Notes: generated by a model not told the origin, from the sequence alone. Positions 33,421-43,256 are shown, numbered from the stretch's first letter. The stretch: DNA of 64,000 bases from Actinophytocola oryzae (GCF_004364325.1 NZ_SOCP01000001.1:806001-870000); one strand, 5' to 3'. Numbers and translations: made by a program.

Positions 33421-33477
33421 GCGCACTGAAGGCGTCCTTCGTAACGCCCAGCGTCAGGAAGGAGTCCTTCAGTGCGC
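33421..33477. repeat. Palindromic repeat of the GAAGG-CCTTC family
   Basis: GCGCACTGAAGG and CCTTCAGTGCGC form perfect outer arms. Inside lie the cores GAAGGCGTCCTTC and GAAGGAGTCCTTC and the spacer GTAACGCCCAGCGT, as in the 9.4-9.8 kb copies. It sits seven bases past the stop of the GH95-like gene. Confidence 0.85.
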
Positions 33478-33483
33478 CCAGTG

Positions 33484-36231
33484 TCAGGCCTGCGAGAACG
33501 TGTACGTCTGGCCTGCGGTGCTGTTCACCGTGACCACACCGCCCGACAGCGTGCTCGACACGGTGTTGCCCGCCGAGTCGGTGACGCGTACGCCGCCGCT
33601 CCACGGGTTGCCGACTCGCAGCTGTCCGCCCGCGTCACTGCGGATCGACAGCCCGGACACGGTGCCGCCCGACAGGGCGGCCGACACCACGAACGCGCCC
33701 CTGGTCCGCAGCCTGGCGAAGCTCGCGTTCCTGTTGCGTGGCCACACCGGGAACACGTCGATCACGCCCTGGCTGCTCTGCACCATCATGCTGTTGATCG
33801 CCTCGGTGGCGCCCGACTTCTCGATGCCGTGGGCCGAGTCGCGGATGCGCAGGTTCGGGCCGATCTTCTGGTTGATCTGTTGCGACAGCTGGCTGATCAC
33901 GGTGTTCGCGTCGTAACCGACGCGCACGGCCTGCGTGAACACCTTCGGGAACGAGTTCTCCTGGCCCCACGAGCCCATCGCGCTGATCGTCCGGACCGCT
34001 CGGTCCCGGTCGGCCTGCGGGGAACGCAGACCCAGGCCCTCGGCCGGGTGCACGAACTCCAGGTTGACCGTGTTGTCGCCCGGCCGGAACACCCTCGTGT
34101 CGCCGCCGACCATCGTGCCGGGGTCCGCCAGCGCGTACACGTTCTGCCCGTTGTACGTGGTCTGCGGGATCGGCGCCAGGCGGTTCAGCATGTCCTGCCA
34201 CTGCGCCCGCTTCCCCGAGTCCACCCCCAGCACCTGGCTCGCCTCCAGCATCGTGGTCAGCAGCTGACGCACGAAACCCAGGTCCGGCCCGGAGTTGCGG
34301 CCCCACGTGCCCTCGTGCGGACCGCCCCACAGGTCGAGCCGCGTGCCCGACGCCTGCAGCCACTGCTCGAAGAACGCCGTCTCCTCACGCAGCACCGGAT
34401 ACGCGGTGTTCCGCAGGTAGTCCACGTCCCGGGTGTAGTCCCAGTACGCGATGAACTGCGAGGTGTTGAACAGGCCGTTGCTGACCTGCTGCCAGTAGTT
34501 GTCGTCGGTCGTGGTGCCCCACGGGCCGATCCCGACCGGGAACAGCGTGCCGTCCGGCAGCCCGCCGCTGGGCCACCGCCCGTTCACGTAGTCCGACTTC
34601 ACCCGGCGAAGGTCCTGCTGCGCACGGCGTTCCGCCTCCGGCAGGTAGTCCCGCACCGCCTGGAACATCGGCAGCGCCAGGTCCGCGCGGTTGCTCGAGT
34701 ACACCCCGTAGAACGACGCCTGGAAGTTGTAGTTGAGGTGCATGTCGCCGCTCCAGTTCGGCGCGTCGGTCGTGTACCAGATGCCGTACAGGCCCGGCGC
34801 CAGCTTGCCCGCGCGGCTGGCCGACCCGATCAGGTACTGGGCGCCGTAGTAGTAACGCTCCAGCGTCGAGTCGCCGAGGTTCACAGAGGACTTCAGCCAG
34901 AAGTCGCGCCACCACTGGGTCTTCTGCGACTTCAGTGTGGACAGTGTCGCGTCGGTCTGCGCTGTCACCAGCTGCTGTGCCGAGCTGAGGTGGTTGGTCG
35001 GGTTCTGCCCGCCGCCGCCCACCGCGGTCACGATCTTCACCGTCTGGCCCGGGTTGAGCCGGATCCGCGCCCTCGCCGTGGCGCCGGACGTGCTCGGGCT
35101 GATCAGGCTGGTGCCACGCACCTCGGTCGCCATCGCCGCGCGGGACACCCAGCGTGTGCCCGTCGCCGTGGTTCTGGTGGCCCACAGCGTGTCCGCGTCG
35201 TTGCCCGCCGCGCTCGCGTACGTGCTCCTCGGGCTGCCCGCGCCCGCCCACGTGGACAGCTCCAGCTCCGTCGCCGCACTGGCGTTGGACGTGACCTCGG
35301 TGACGACGACCGCGTTGTTCGCGCCCTGCCAGGTGCGCATGGTCAGCGGGGCGCCGCCGATGGTCACGTCCGTGTCGATCTGCGGGTCGGCGATGCGTTG
35401 CGTCTCACGGAAGGTCGCCGCCGGCGGTGGCGTGGAACCCGGTGCGTACAGCTCGATCTGGCCGATCCTGGCCCTCGGGTTCGCCGTGGAGTCCGAAGTG
35501 GACTCCTGGGTCGGCGTCGTGAGGTTGACTCGCACGTACCTCGTGGTCACCGCGCTGATCGTCTCGTCGGTGCGGGCCGCGGTGTTGTTGGTGTAGGACC
35601 GGATCGTGGTCCAGTCGGTGCCGTTGCCGCTGGTCTGCACCTCGAAGTTCCTGGACGTGTTCGCGGTCTCCTCGGGGCGTGCGTCGGCGTCGTGACGGAT
35701 CACGTAGCGCCCGATGGTCTTCGCCGAACCGAGGTCGAGGCGGACCCACTGCGGTTTGCCGACCTGCGACACCCAGCCCTCGTACCCAGCACCCCAGCCG
35801 CCGCTGACCACGCGGGAGGCCGGGAACGACTCGTGTGCGCTCGACGCCGTGGCGGTCGCGCCGAGCGCCAGGTTGGCTGCCGACGTGCCGCCGGTCGGAC
35901 GGATCGAGACGCCGCCGAGGCCTGCCGTGCTCGGCGACGGGTTGGCGTTCCAGAAGTCGCCTTTGGACAGGTAGAAGGTCTTGAAGCCGGTGCCGCCGCC
36001 GGAGATGACGCCGACGTCACCGTTGCCGAGCAACGCCGTGTCGGGCATGCCGGTCGTGACCGAGTTCGCGTAGTCCTGTGTGGTCCAGGTGCCGGTGATG
36101 CCGGCCAGCTTGCCCTGGAGGTCGGACCATTCGTCGGCGGTCGCCGGGGCGGTGCCGACCACCGTGCCGACGACCGTGGTCGCGGCCAGGGCGATGATGA
36201 CGGTGAGAGCGCGGGATCTTCTCGTGGTCAT
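33484..36231 (-). CDS. Secreted GH95-like glycosidase with discoidin (F5/8 type C) insertion
   Basis: This 915-residue exported protein has a signal peptide (ALTVIIALAATTVVGTVVG). Its N-terminal beta domain (MPDTALLGNGDVGVISGGG) is typical of GH95-type enzymes. A CBM32/discoidin-like module sits near residues 95-220 (NLALGATATASSAHES, WVRLDLGSAKTIGRYVI). An (alpha/alpha)6 barrel follows, with NWSGDMHLNYNFQASFYG matching the two-Asn active-site strand of GH95 fucosidases/galactosidases, and LWGGPHEGTWG. The acid/base residue is not certain. The gene follows the cytosolic glycosidase-like gene by 37 bp, so it joins the importer operon. Confidence 0.85.
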   Translation of the reverse strand: MTTRRSRALTVIIALAATTVVGTVVGTAPATADEWSDLQGKLAGITGTWTTQDYANSVTTGMPDTALLGNGDVGVISGGGTGFKTFYLSKGDFWNANPSPSTAGLGGVSIRPTGGTSAANLALGATATASSAHESFPASRVVSGGWGAGYEGWVSQVGKPQWVRLDLGSAKTIGRYVIRHDADARPEETANTSRNFEVQTSGNGTDWTTIRSYTNNTAARTDETISAVTTRYVRVNLTTPTQESTSDSTANPRARIGQIELYAPGSTPPPAATFRETQRIADPQIDTDVTIGGAPLTMRTWQGANNAVVVTEVTSNASAATELELSTWAGAGSPRSTYASAAGNDADTLWATRTTATGTRWVSRAAMATEVRGTSLISPSTSGATARARIRLNPGQTVKIVTAVGGGGQNPTNHLSSAQQLVTAQTDATLSTLKSQKTQWWRDFWLKSSVNLGDSTLERYYYGAQYLIGSASRAGKLAPGLYGIWYTTDAPNWSGDMHLNYNFQASFYGVYSSNRADLALPMFQAVRDYLPEAERRAQQDLRRVKSDYVNGRWPSGGLPDGTLFPVGIGPWGTTTDDNYWQQVSNGLFNTSQFIAYWDYTRDVDYLRNTAYPVLREETAFFEQWLQASGTRLDLWGGPHEGTWGRNSGPDLGFVRQLLTTMLEASQVLGVDSGKRAQWQDMLNRLAPIPQTTYNGQNVYALADPGTMVGGDTRVFRPGDNTVNLEFVHPAEGLGLRSPQADRDRAVRTISAMGSWGQENSFPKVFTQAVRVGYDANTVISQLSQQINQKIGPNLRIRDSAHGIEKSGATEAINSMMVQSSQGVIDVFPVWPRNRNASFARLRTRGAFVVSAALSGGTVSGLSIRSDAGGQLRVGNPWSGGVRVTDSAGNTVSSTLSGGVVTVNSTAGQTYTFSQA

Positions 36232-36268
36232 GGGGTTCTCCGTCGTCGCTGACGTTCTCGCTGCAGGG

Positions 36269-38881
36269 TCAGGCGGTGGCGCCGAGGTCTCCTTTCCGTC
36301 GTGCGGCGCCCAGACCGGGTGCCGGCAGGTCGAAGCCGGCCGCCCGGACGTTCTGGAGCGTCCCGAAGGGACAGTGCAGGGTGCCTGCGCCGATCCGGCC
36401 GAACCCCGCGGTGATGTCGAACAGTCCGGCGATGACCGCCTCGGTGCAGGCGACGGCCGCGTTGCTGTCCCGGTTCGCCACACCGCGTTCGGCCACCCGG
36501 AACCGGCCGCCGCCGATCGCCTCGACCGCCTGCCCCCACAGTGCGCCGGAACGGCTGGCGGGCAGCCGGGCGAGGAACGCGGCGGCCAGGTCGGGACGGC
36601 CGAGACGGGCCAGCCCGTACGCGGTCACCCCGGGCCAGGCGGCGAACGCGCCTGCCGCGCCGTGGTCGGGCCGGTCGGACCGCGGTGCTACGGGGTCGTC
36701 GGGGGCGAGTGCCCGCAACCAGTCGCCGTCGAGCAGGTGGTCCCGCACGAACGCGACCATGTCGGCACGCGTGTCGTCGTCGAGGTCGTCGGCCAGCTCG
36801 GCGGCCACCAGCCCGAAGTCGAGACAGTGCCCGATGATCTCGTCGCCGTCCGGGTGCGCGATCCGCCACCGGCCGCCGCCCGCGTACTGGCCGAGCACGG
36901 CCGTGGCCAGCGTCGCCGCGTCCTGTTCCGCCGTCGCGGCCTCGTCGTCGTGGCCCAGCATCCGCAGCAACGCCGCGAACGAGCGCAGGACGCCGACCTG
37001 GCTCGCGTTGAACGAGACCACGGCGTGCCGGTAGTTCGGCACGCACTCGAGCAGCTCCCACGCGTCGCCGCCGAAGTCGACCAGCCCGTGCCTGCCGGTG
37101 CGCGGCCGGTTCGCCATGGCCCGCAGGTGTGCGAGCACGGTCCGGTCGCCCGCCCGCTCGCCGAGCACGGCGAGGTCCGCGGTGACCCCGATGTAGGCCT
37201 GCGTGAGCCGGAACAGGGCGTGGAGGTTCGACGCGTAGTTGTTGCCCACGGGCAGGAGGTTGCGGGTGTCGAACGAGTGCGAACGGTCGTAGGGCTGACG
37301 CAGCGCCGCGAGCAGCCACGCCCGCAGCCCCACCGGTTCGAGCATCGCGGCGGTGCGGGCCCATTCCGAGATGTCCCAGTAGAACGTGGTCGTGGGGCCG
37401 AGGCGTGGGCCGCCGGTCAGGAACACCGGCCGGATGTCGCTGACGCCGGTGTTGCGCAGGTAGACCGCGAGCAGGGCGCCGAGGTAGTAGGTGCGCGCGA
37501 GCCCGGGGTCGGGGGAGCGGAACGTCGGCAGGTAGCCGGAGTGGTCGGGGTTGCCGGGGACGAACGCGTTGGCCCACAACGCCCGCCAGCGGTCCGCGAC
37601 GGCCGCGTGCCGGACGTCGAAGTCGGCTGCCGCTGACCTGGCGTCGCCGCCGATGGCCAGCACCACGCCGAGGGTCCTGGTCTCGCCGGGTGCCAGCTCG
37701 ATCGTCCACCGTGCCGCGGCGCGGGACTCGCCGTGCCGGACGGTCAGCTCGGCGGCGTCGCGGACGGCGTAGGTGGACGTGGCGGGGGATCGGGTGTCGG
37801 TGATCGTCACGAGGTCGCCGCTCACCACCGCATGCCACCGCTGGTCACCCCACCAGGGCGCGGTGCGCGCCACCTCGGTGCCGTCGACCGACAGGGTCGC
37901 GCCGGTCTCGGTGACCCTGGCCTCGAGCCGGTGGCGGCCGGTGCCCAGCGGCTCGGTCGCGCTCACCCGTTCGCCGCCGATCGCGAGCCAGACCCGGCCC
38001 GCGCCGACTCCGAGCTGCAACGAGTCGGGGTGGTTGCCGTGGGTGAGCAGGATGCCGGTCGGGTGGCCCCGCCCCAGCGTGACGTCGACGGCGACCGTGG
38101 TGTCGGCCTGGAGAGCCACCCGGCCGACGCGGTGTTCGTCGTCCGGCGCCGACAGCCGCCAGCCGTCGGCGAAGACGCGCGCCCGGCCGCCGTGCGGGGT
38201 CACCGCCACGACGTGGACGGTGGCCGCCGCGGCGGGTGCGCGGACCCGACCGGAGTCCGGTGTGGAGTGGTCGGGCAGCTCGGCGGTGAGCAGCATCGGC
38301 TCGGTGTCCTCGTCGCGCTGGATGCCGGGGAGGCGTGGCGACCCCAGGCGCAGCCACCGCTGGTCGTCGCCGAGCAGCTGCACCTGCCGGGGCCGGTCGG
38401 CCAGTACTTCTGCGCGGATCCGCTCGGTGGTGAAGAAGTCGTGGCAGTGCCCGGCGTTCCACGGCGTGCCGTAGGTCCAGCCCCAGTCCACCTCGCTGTG
38501 CGCGACGGGTGCGAGCAGCTCATGCTCGACGACCACCCGGGCGGCCTCGGAACCCGTGTTGCGCAGCTCGGTCGACCACAGCACGGTCGTGTCCTCGTAG
38601 CCGAGTCGCGTGTCGGTGCGGATCACTACCTCGCCCGACCGGCCCTCGCGTTCGACACCCCATGGCGCCCACCGGAACCGCTCGGCCGCCACAACCCGAC
38701 CGTCCACACGCAACACACCCGTGTGGTAACCGCCGCTGTAGGGCGGGATCGCGAGCCACGACAGCGAGGTCAGGTCCGCGTTCACGTGTGCCTGGCCCCA
38801 CTGGTTGCGCAGCGAGTGCAGGTGCACCAGCTCGTGGCGGCTCAGCCACTCCACCGCGAGGTCCTCGATGGACGGAATCAC
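36269..38881 (-). CDS. Large cytosolic glycosidase-like protein of unassigned family
   Basis: This 870-residue protein has no signal peptide. Beta-rich N-terminal domains (to about residue 430) are followed by a helical region that looks like an (alpha/alpha)6 barrel: LARTYYLGALLAVYLRNTG, TTTFYWDISEWARTAAML, NNYASNLHALFRLTQAYIG, GVTAYGLARLGRPDLAAAFL. I do not recognise a defined GH family; GH78-, GH63- and GH95-like barrels are the nearest impressions. The GTG at 38881 overlaps the permease stop (GTGA). Its place in a sugar importer operon suggests it cleaves the imported oligosaccharide inside the cell. Confidence 0.75.
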   Translation of the reverse strand: MIPSIEDLAVEWLSRHELVHLHSLRNQWGQAHVNADLTSLSWLAIPPYSGGYHTGVLRVDGRVVAAERFRWAPWGVEREGRSGEVVIRTDTRLGYEDTTVLWSTELRNTGSEAARVVVEHELLAPVAHSEVDWGWTYGTPWNAGHCHDFFTTERIRAEVLADRPRQVQLLGDDQRWLRLGSPRLPGIQRDEDTEPMLLTAELPDHSTPDSGRVRAPAAAATVHVVAVTPHGGRARVFADGWRLSAPDDEHRVGRVALQADTTVAVDVTLGRGHPTGILLTHGNHPDSLQLGVGAGRVWLAIGGERVSATEPLGTGRHRLEARVTETGATLSVDGTEVARTAPWWGDQRWHAVVSGDLVTITDTRSPATSTYAVRDAAELTVRHGESRAAARWTIELAPGETRTLGVVLAIGGDARSAAADFDVRHAAVADRWRALWANAFVPGNPDHSGYLPTFRSPDPGLARTYYLGALLAVYLRNTGVSDIRPVFLTGGPRLGPTTTFYWDISEWARTAAMLEPVGLRAWLLAALRQPYDRSHSFDTRNLLPVGNNYASNLHALFRLTQAYIGVTADLAVLGERAGDRTVLAHLRAMANRPRTGRHGLVDFGGDAWELLECVPNYRHAVVSFNASQVGVLRSFAALLRMLGHDDEAATAEQDAATLATAVLGQYAGGGRWRIAHPDGDEIIGHCLDFGLVAAELADDLDDDTRADMVAFVRDHLLDGDWLRALAPDDPVAPRSDRPDHGAAGAFAAWPGVTAYGLARLGRPDLAAAFLARLPASRSGALWGQAVEAIGGGRFRVAERGVANRDSNAAVACTEAVIAGLFDITAGFGRIGAGTLHCPFGTLQNVRAAGFDLPAPGLGAARRKGDLGATA

Positions 38882-39690
38882 TTGGCCGCTCCCGACATCA
38901 GTCCGTGGATGAACTCCCGTTGCGCGACCAGGTAGCCGACCACCGGGATCACCGCGGCCAGGAACATGATCCCGAACAGCTGGGCGTAGTCGATCGAGTA
39001 CGTGCCGAGCGACAGGTAGACACCGGTCGTGATGGTCTGCCCGCGCAGCGGCCCGAGGATGAACAGCGGGTTGAGGAAGTCGTTCCACACCCACAGCCCC
39101 AGGAAGATCCCGACGGTCGCCGTCGCGGGCCGGACAAGCGGCAGGACGATCGTCCACCACACCCGCAGGTCCGACGCGCCGTCGATGCGGGCGGCCTCGA
39201 TCACCGACTTCGGCACCGTGCGCAGGAAACCGACGTACACGAACACCGCGAACGACAGGTAGCCGCCGCCGACGTTCGCGAGGATCAGCCCGGCGTGGGT
39301 GTTCGCGAGCCCGACGTCCCGCAGCAGCAACACGATCGGCTGCAACACGACCTGCGGTGGCACCATGAGCCCGAACGCGAACACCGCGAGCAGCACCGCC
39401 CTGACCTTCGGTGTGCGCTCGGAGATGTAGAGGCTCAACGCCGACGCGAGCGGGATCAGCAGACCCACCGACAACGTCGTGACCAGCACCGAGTTGAACA
39501 GTCCACGTTGGACGAGCTGGTCAGGCCGTGACAGCGCGGTCACGATGTTGTCGAACGTGAACGGCGCGGGCGGTGCGAGCGGGCTCGCGTCGATCTGGTC
39601 CTGGGTCTTGAACGCGTTGGCCAGCGCCAGGTAGATGGGCAGCACGAACGCGAGCGTGACGAGCCAGCCCGCAGCGACCCTGGTCTTCAC
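38878..39690 (-). CDS. Carbohydrate ABC transporter permease, MalG type (second system)
   Basis: This 270-residue inner-membrane subunit starts at a GTG at 39690, overlapping the upstream permease stop by four bases. The first helix is GWLVTLAFVLPIYLALANAF, and the EAA loop reads SVIEAARIDGASDLRVWWTI. It is coupled on its other side to the glycosidase-like gene. Together with its neighbours it forms a CUT1 importer lacking its own ATPase. Confidence 0.93.
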   Translation of the reverse strand: MKTRVAAGWLVTLAFVLPIYLALANAFKTQDQIDASPLAPPAPFTFDNIVTALSRPDQLVQRGLFNSVLVTTLSVGLLIPLASALSLYISERTPKVRAVLLAVFAFGLMVPPQVVLQPIVLLLRDVGLANTHAGLILANVGGGYLSFAVFVYVGFLRTVPKSVIEAARIDGASDLRVWWTIVLPLVRPATATVGIFLGLWVWNDFLNPLFILGPLRGQTITTGVYLSLGTYSIDYAQLFGIMFLAAVIPVVGYLVAQREFIHGLMSGAAK

Positions 39691-40550
39691 AGGTGCGCCT
39701 CCCGCCTGCGCAGGATCGTGGTCACGCCGTACGCGACACCCGCGGTCAACGCCAGCAGCAGCATCGCGATCGACGACGCGTAGCCGAACCTGTTGTTGGT
39801 GAACGCGACCGTGACGAGGTAGTAGGCGGTCGACTTGGTCGTGTTCGCGGGCCCGCCGCCGGTGAGCACGGCGATGATGTCGTACAGCTTGAACGTCGTG
39901 ATCAGGCACAGCACCACGCTGATCGTCACACCCGGCGCGATCATCGGCAGCGTCACGTGCCGGAACCGGCCGAACGCACCCGCGCCGTCGACCCGCGCCG
40001 CCTCGTACAGCTCGGCCGGGATCGACCGCAGCGCGGCGGTGTAGACGACCGTGGCGAACGCGATCGTGGTCCAGCTGACCACCACGCAGATCGACAGCGT
40101 GGCCATCTCGGTGCTGCCGAGCCACGACACCGGGTCGTCGACCAAGCCGAGGTCGGCCAGCACGGTGTTGAGCAGCCCGTGCTGGTTCAGGATGCTGCGC
40201 CACACGAACGCGACGACCACACCGGAGAGCACCTGCGGGACGAACACGACCGTCCGCATGACCCGGAAGTTGCGGCCGGGTCCGTTGAGGACCATGGCGA
40301 ACAGCAGGCCGACCACATTGGACACCACGGTCACCACCACGACCACGGCGACCGTGAACCGCAGGCTCGCGAGGAGGCGTTCGTCGGTGAACAGCGTGGC
40401 GTAGTTGGTGAACCCGACGAACGCCTCGGTCGGCTTGAGCGGGCTGCGGTTGGTGAAGCTCATGACGGCGCTCCGCGCGACCGGGTACAGCAGGAAGGTC
40501 GCGTAGAGCGCCATCGCGAGCCACGCGATCGGCGCGAGGGACTTCCTCAC
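39687..40550 (-). CDS. Sugar ABC transporter permease, MalF type (second system)
   Basis: This 287-residue membrane subunit has six helices beginning with PIAWLAMALYATFLLYPVAR; the EAA loop reads ELYEAARVDGAGAFGRFRHV. The GTG at 40550 overlaps the stop of the solute-binding protein gene (GTGA). The operon therefore runs binding protein, MalF, MalG, glycosidase, with four-base overlaps at every junction, which points to tight translational coupling. Confidence 0.93.
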   Translation of the reverse strand: MRKSLAPIAWLAMALYATFLLYPVARSAVMSFTNRSPLKPTEAFVGFTNYATLFTDERLLASLRFTVAVVVVVTVVSNVVGLLFAMVLNGPGRNFRVMRTVVFVPQVLSGVVVAFVWRSILNQHGLLNTVLADLGLVDDPVSWLGSTEMATLSICVVVSWTTIAFATVVYTAALRSIPAELYEAARVDGAGAFGRFRHVTLPMIAPGVTISVVLCLITTFKLYDIIAVLTGGGPANTTKSTAYYLVTVAFTNNRFGYASSIAMLLLALTAGVAYGVTTILRRREAHL

Positions 40551-41809
40551 TGGCCCGCTGCCGAGTCCCAGTCCGAGTCGAGCTGCGCGAGCTGACCCTT
40601 GACGTCACCGTTGGCGAACAACTGTTGCGACAGCGCGTAGAACAGGTCGTTCACACCAGGTGGTAGTGCGTCGTCGTTGTTGACCCAGCCGAACGCGCTG
40701 ACCTTGTCGTGGTCGGCGCTCGCGAGTGTGTAGCACTCGGTGTAGAGCGGGGTGACCTTCGCGCCGAAGTCGCCGATCGACTTGTTCTTCAGCATCGGGA
40801 ACGCGCCGTCGGTCTCGATCAGCACCTTGAGGTTCGCCGGCGCGAGCGACCACGCCTTGGCGAAGTCCATGGCCTTGGCCGGGTCCGCACCCTGCGTGCT
40901 GACCGACGTGGTGCCGCCGACGTTGAACGGCAGCACAGTCTTCCCGTCCTCGGTCGGCAGCGGGAAGGCACCGAAGTCGTCGGCCTCGTCCGCCGGGATC
41001 TGGCCGATCAGCCAGCTGCCCATCAGGTACATGCCGCTGTGGTGATCGAGGAAGTTCTTGTTGGCCGTCGCGTAGTCCACGCTCAGCGCACCGGACGCGT
41101 AGGCGCCCGCCTCGACCAGGTCGCGTGCCTTGTCCATGGCGTGCACGAACTCCGGGTCGGTGAACTTCACCGTGCCCGCGTACCGCTGCTGGATCCAGTC
41201 CGGGTTCTCGCCGAGCACGTCGGCGCTCGCCAGCGCCACCAGCGGCATGCTCGCCGACCAGCCCTCCAGCCCGGCGAACTCGATCGGCGTGACGCCGGCA
41301 TCCTTCAACGTGGCCACTGTGGACATGAACTCGTCCCACGTGGACGGCACGGCGATGTTGTGCTGCGCGAAGGCCTTCTTGTCGTAGAACACCAGCGGCA
41401 GGACCTGCGGGTTGGTCGGCGGGATGTAGGTCTTCCCGTCGATGTCGTTGGCGCCGGGGTCGACGAAGTTCTCCGCCAGCCAGTCCTCGTCGAACGGGCT
41501 GAGCAGCCCGGCCTCGGTGAAGTCCTTCGGGTTGATGGACGCGAGCACGTCCGGGAACTGGCCGCTGGCCTGGAGTTGCTTGGCGTAGGCGTTGCGGTCG
41601 GCGTCGGGCGTGACGATCTTCTCGACGGTCACCCCGTCGACTTCCTCCAGTGCCGTGTCGATCGAGGTGTCCCAGAACTTCGCCGTGAGGGCAGGGGTCT
41701 CGAACGTCATGAACGTGAGGGCGACGTCGCCACCCTCGCCGCCGGCGGAGCAGGCACTGGTCACGACGGCCAGCGCGGCGCAGAGCGCGAGAGCGGACCT
41801 GCGGTGCAC
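40547..41809 (-). CDS. Sugar ABC transporter substrate-binding lipoprotein (second system)
   Basis: This 420-residue family 1 binding protein has a signal peptide ending VTSAC, with Cys20 as the lipidation site. The domain shows ADRNAYAKQLQASGQFPDVL and GTTSVSTQGADPAKAMDF patterns seen in CUT1 binding proteins. It is the first gene of the operon and lies 97 bp after the ROK regulator gene. An AT-rich inverted repeat just upstream (41841-41865) is a likely operator. The ligand may be an oligosaccharide released by the secreted GH95-like enzyme. Confidence 0.93.
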   Translation of the reverse strand: MHRRSALALCAALAVVTSACSAGGEGGDVALTFMTFETPALTAKFWDTSIDTALEEVDGVTVEKIVTPDADRNAYAKQLQASGQFPDVLASINPKDFTEAGLLSPFDEDWLAENFVDPGANDIDGKTYIPPTNPQVLPLVFYDKKAFAQHNIAVPSTWDEFMSTVATLKDAGVTPIEFAGLEGWSASMPLVALASADVLGENPDWIQQRYAGTVKFTDPEFVHAMDKARDLVEAGAYASGALSVDYATANKNFLDHHSGMYLMGSWLIGQIPADEADDFGAFPLPTEDGKTVLPFNVGGTTSVSTQGADPAKAMDFAKAWSLAPANLKVLIETDGAFPMLKNKSIGDFGAKVTPLYTECYTLASADHDKVSAFGWVNNDDALPPGVNDLFYALSQQLFANGDVKGQLAQLDSDWDSAAGQ

Positions 41810-41840
41810 GACATCCTCCTCGATGGACCCGCAGAGAACG

Positions 41841-41865
41841 AATAAAGTAAAACGATAAACTTATT
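41841..41865. promoter_or_regulatory. AT-rich inverted repeat, probable ROK operator
   Basis: AATAAAGT and ACTTATT face each other across a 10-bp centre in an island far more AT-rich than its surroundings, 32 bp before the lipoprotein start. ROK repressors typically bind AT-rich inverted repeats, and a ROK gene lies immediately upstream. Confidence 0.6.
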
Positions 41866-41905
41866 GCGGGACACGCTACTCACGCGGTCTGGAGGTGTCA
41901 ACGCC

Positions 41906-43108
41906 TCAGGTGGAGATGAGCAGGCTGGACGTCCTCGGCGAGAGGCTGGTGTCCAGTACGAGGCACGCGGCACCCGCGGCGGCGACGTCGGCACCGATCG
42001 AGGACGTGCTGACCGTGACCGGATGCCGGGTCACGCGGTGGGCCGAGCTGTTGACCAGCTCGCCGATCGTGGCGAGGAACCGGTCGGCCACCCGGTCCCA
42101 GTAGGGACCGCCGAACACGACCTCGGCGACGTCGAGCAGGTTCACAATGGACACGATCGACGACGCGATGAGCCGCGCGGCCCGGTCGAGGATCGCGGTC
42201 GCGGCGGTGTCGCCCGCCTCCGCCGCGGCGACCAGCTCGGCGAACATCTCGTCGACGGGGTCGGCCCGGTCGGCGAGCACGCCCGCGTCGATCGCCTGTG
42301 CCACCAGCAGCGGCGGGGTCGCGACGTGGCCGAGCATGTCGCTCCGGCGCTTCGGCGGCAGGTCGCCGGAGACCACGAGGGTCCCGCCCTCGCCCGCGTT
42401 GCCGGTGGCGCCGCGCAGGACCTCGCCGCCCAGCGCGAGCCCCACCCCGATGCCGGTGCCGAGGTAGAAGAACGCGAAGTCCTCGCGTTCGCTGTTGCGC
42501 CACAGCTCCGCGACGACGGCGGCGGTGACGTCCTTCTCCAGGAGCACGGGGAGCCCGGTCGCGTCGGCGAGCGCGTCCCGGAGCGGCACGTTCTGCCAGC
42601 CCTCCAGCAGCGGGGGATCGACCACGATGCCGCGTGCGGCGTCGATCGGCCCCGGCGCGGCGATCCCGAGCCCGAGCAGCCGCTCGCGGTCCACGCCGGA
42701 CCGCGCCACCACCTCGTCGATCGCCGACGCCATCGCCGTGACCGTCTTGGCGGGCCTGCCGCTGGAGGGGGTGCGTCTGCGCATGTGCGACACGACGTCG
42801 CCGTGCAGGTCGAGCACCGCGTAGGTGACCACGGCCGGGTCGAGGTGGACGCCGAGCGCGAAGCGGCTCTTCGGGTCCAGCTCCAGGATGACGCGTGGCT
42901 TGCCGGGACCCTGGATGCGCTTGCCGGTCTCGACGATCAGCCCGTCCTCGAGCAGCCGCCTGCAGACGTTGGAGATCGTCGGCGCGGACAACCCGGTCTG
43001 CTCCGCGATCTCGACCCGGCTCAACCCGCCGCCGGACCGCCGGATCAGGTCGAGGATGACCGTCTGGTTGAACCCACCCACCGCCGGCAGGTTCGTCCCG
43101 CGCCTCAT
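41906..43108 (-). CDS. ROK family transcriptional regulator
   Basis: This 400-residue protein has an N-terminal winged helix (GLSRVEIAEQTGLSAPTISN) followed by a sugar-kinase-like ROK domain. The domain has the ATP-site-like GLGIAAPGPIDAARG, the sugar-binding segment LEKDVTAAVVAELW and GTGIGVGLALGG. The zinc-binding Cys cluster of active ROK kinases is not seen, which fits a repressor. The ATG at 43108 has GGAGGG about nine bases upstream; the frame stays open further 5' but without family support. It probably represses the downstream importer-glycosidase operon. Confidence 0.9.
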   Translation of the reverse strand: MRRGTNLPAVGGFNQTVILDLIRRSGGGLSRVEIAEQTGLSAPTISNVCRRLLEDGLIVETGKRIQGPGKPRVILELDPKSRFALGVHLDPAVVTYAVLDLHGDVVSHMRRRTPSSGRPAKTVTAMASAIDEVVARSGVDRERLLGLGIAAPGPIDAARGIVVDPPLLEGWQNVPLRDALADATGLPVLLEKDVTAAVVAELWRNSEREDFAFFYLGTGIGVGLALGGEVLRGATGNAGEGGTLVVSGDLPPKRRSDMLGHVATPPLLVAQAIDAGVLADRADPVDEMFAELVAAAEAGDTAATAILDRAARLIASSIVSIVNLLDVAEVVFGGPYWDRVADRFLATIGELVNSSAHRVTRHPVTVSTSSIGADVAAAGAACLVLDTSLSPRTSSLLIST

Positions 43109-43256
43109 CAGCCACCACCCTCCCTCGGGGGTGAGGGTATCGCCCGGCCCGCAGGGCATGGTCATGACTCTCGGTGGGACGGCCTTGACCGTTCGTGACA
43201 TCGGTGCCATAGTCGGGGCGTTTCGACCCCGCCAACCGGGGTGTCTTCGTGAAAGT

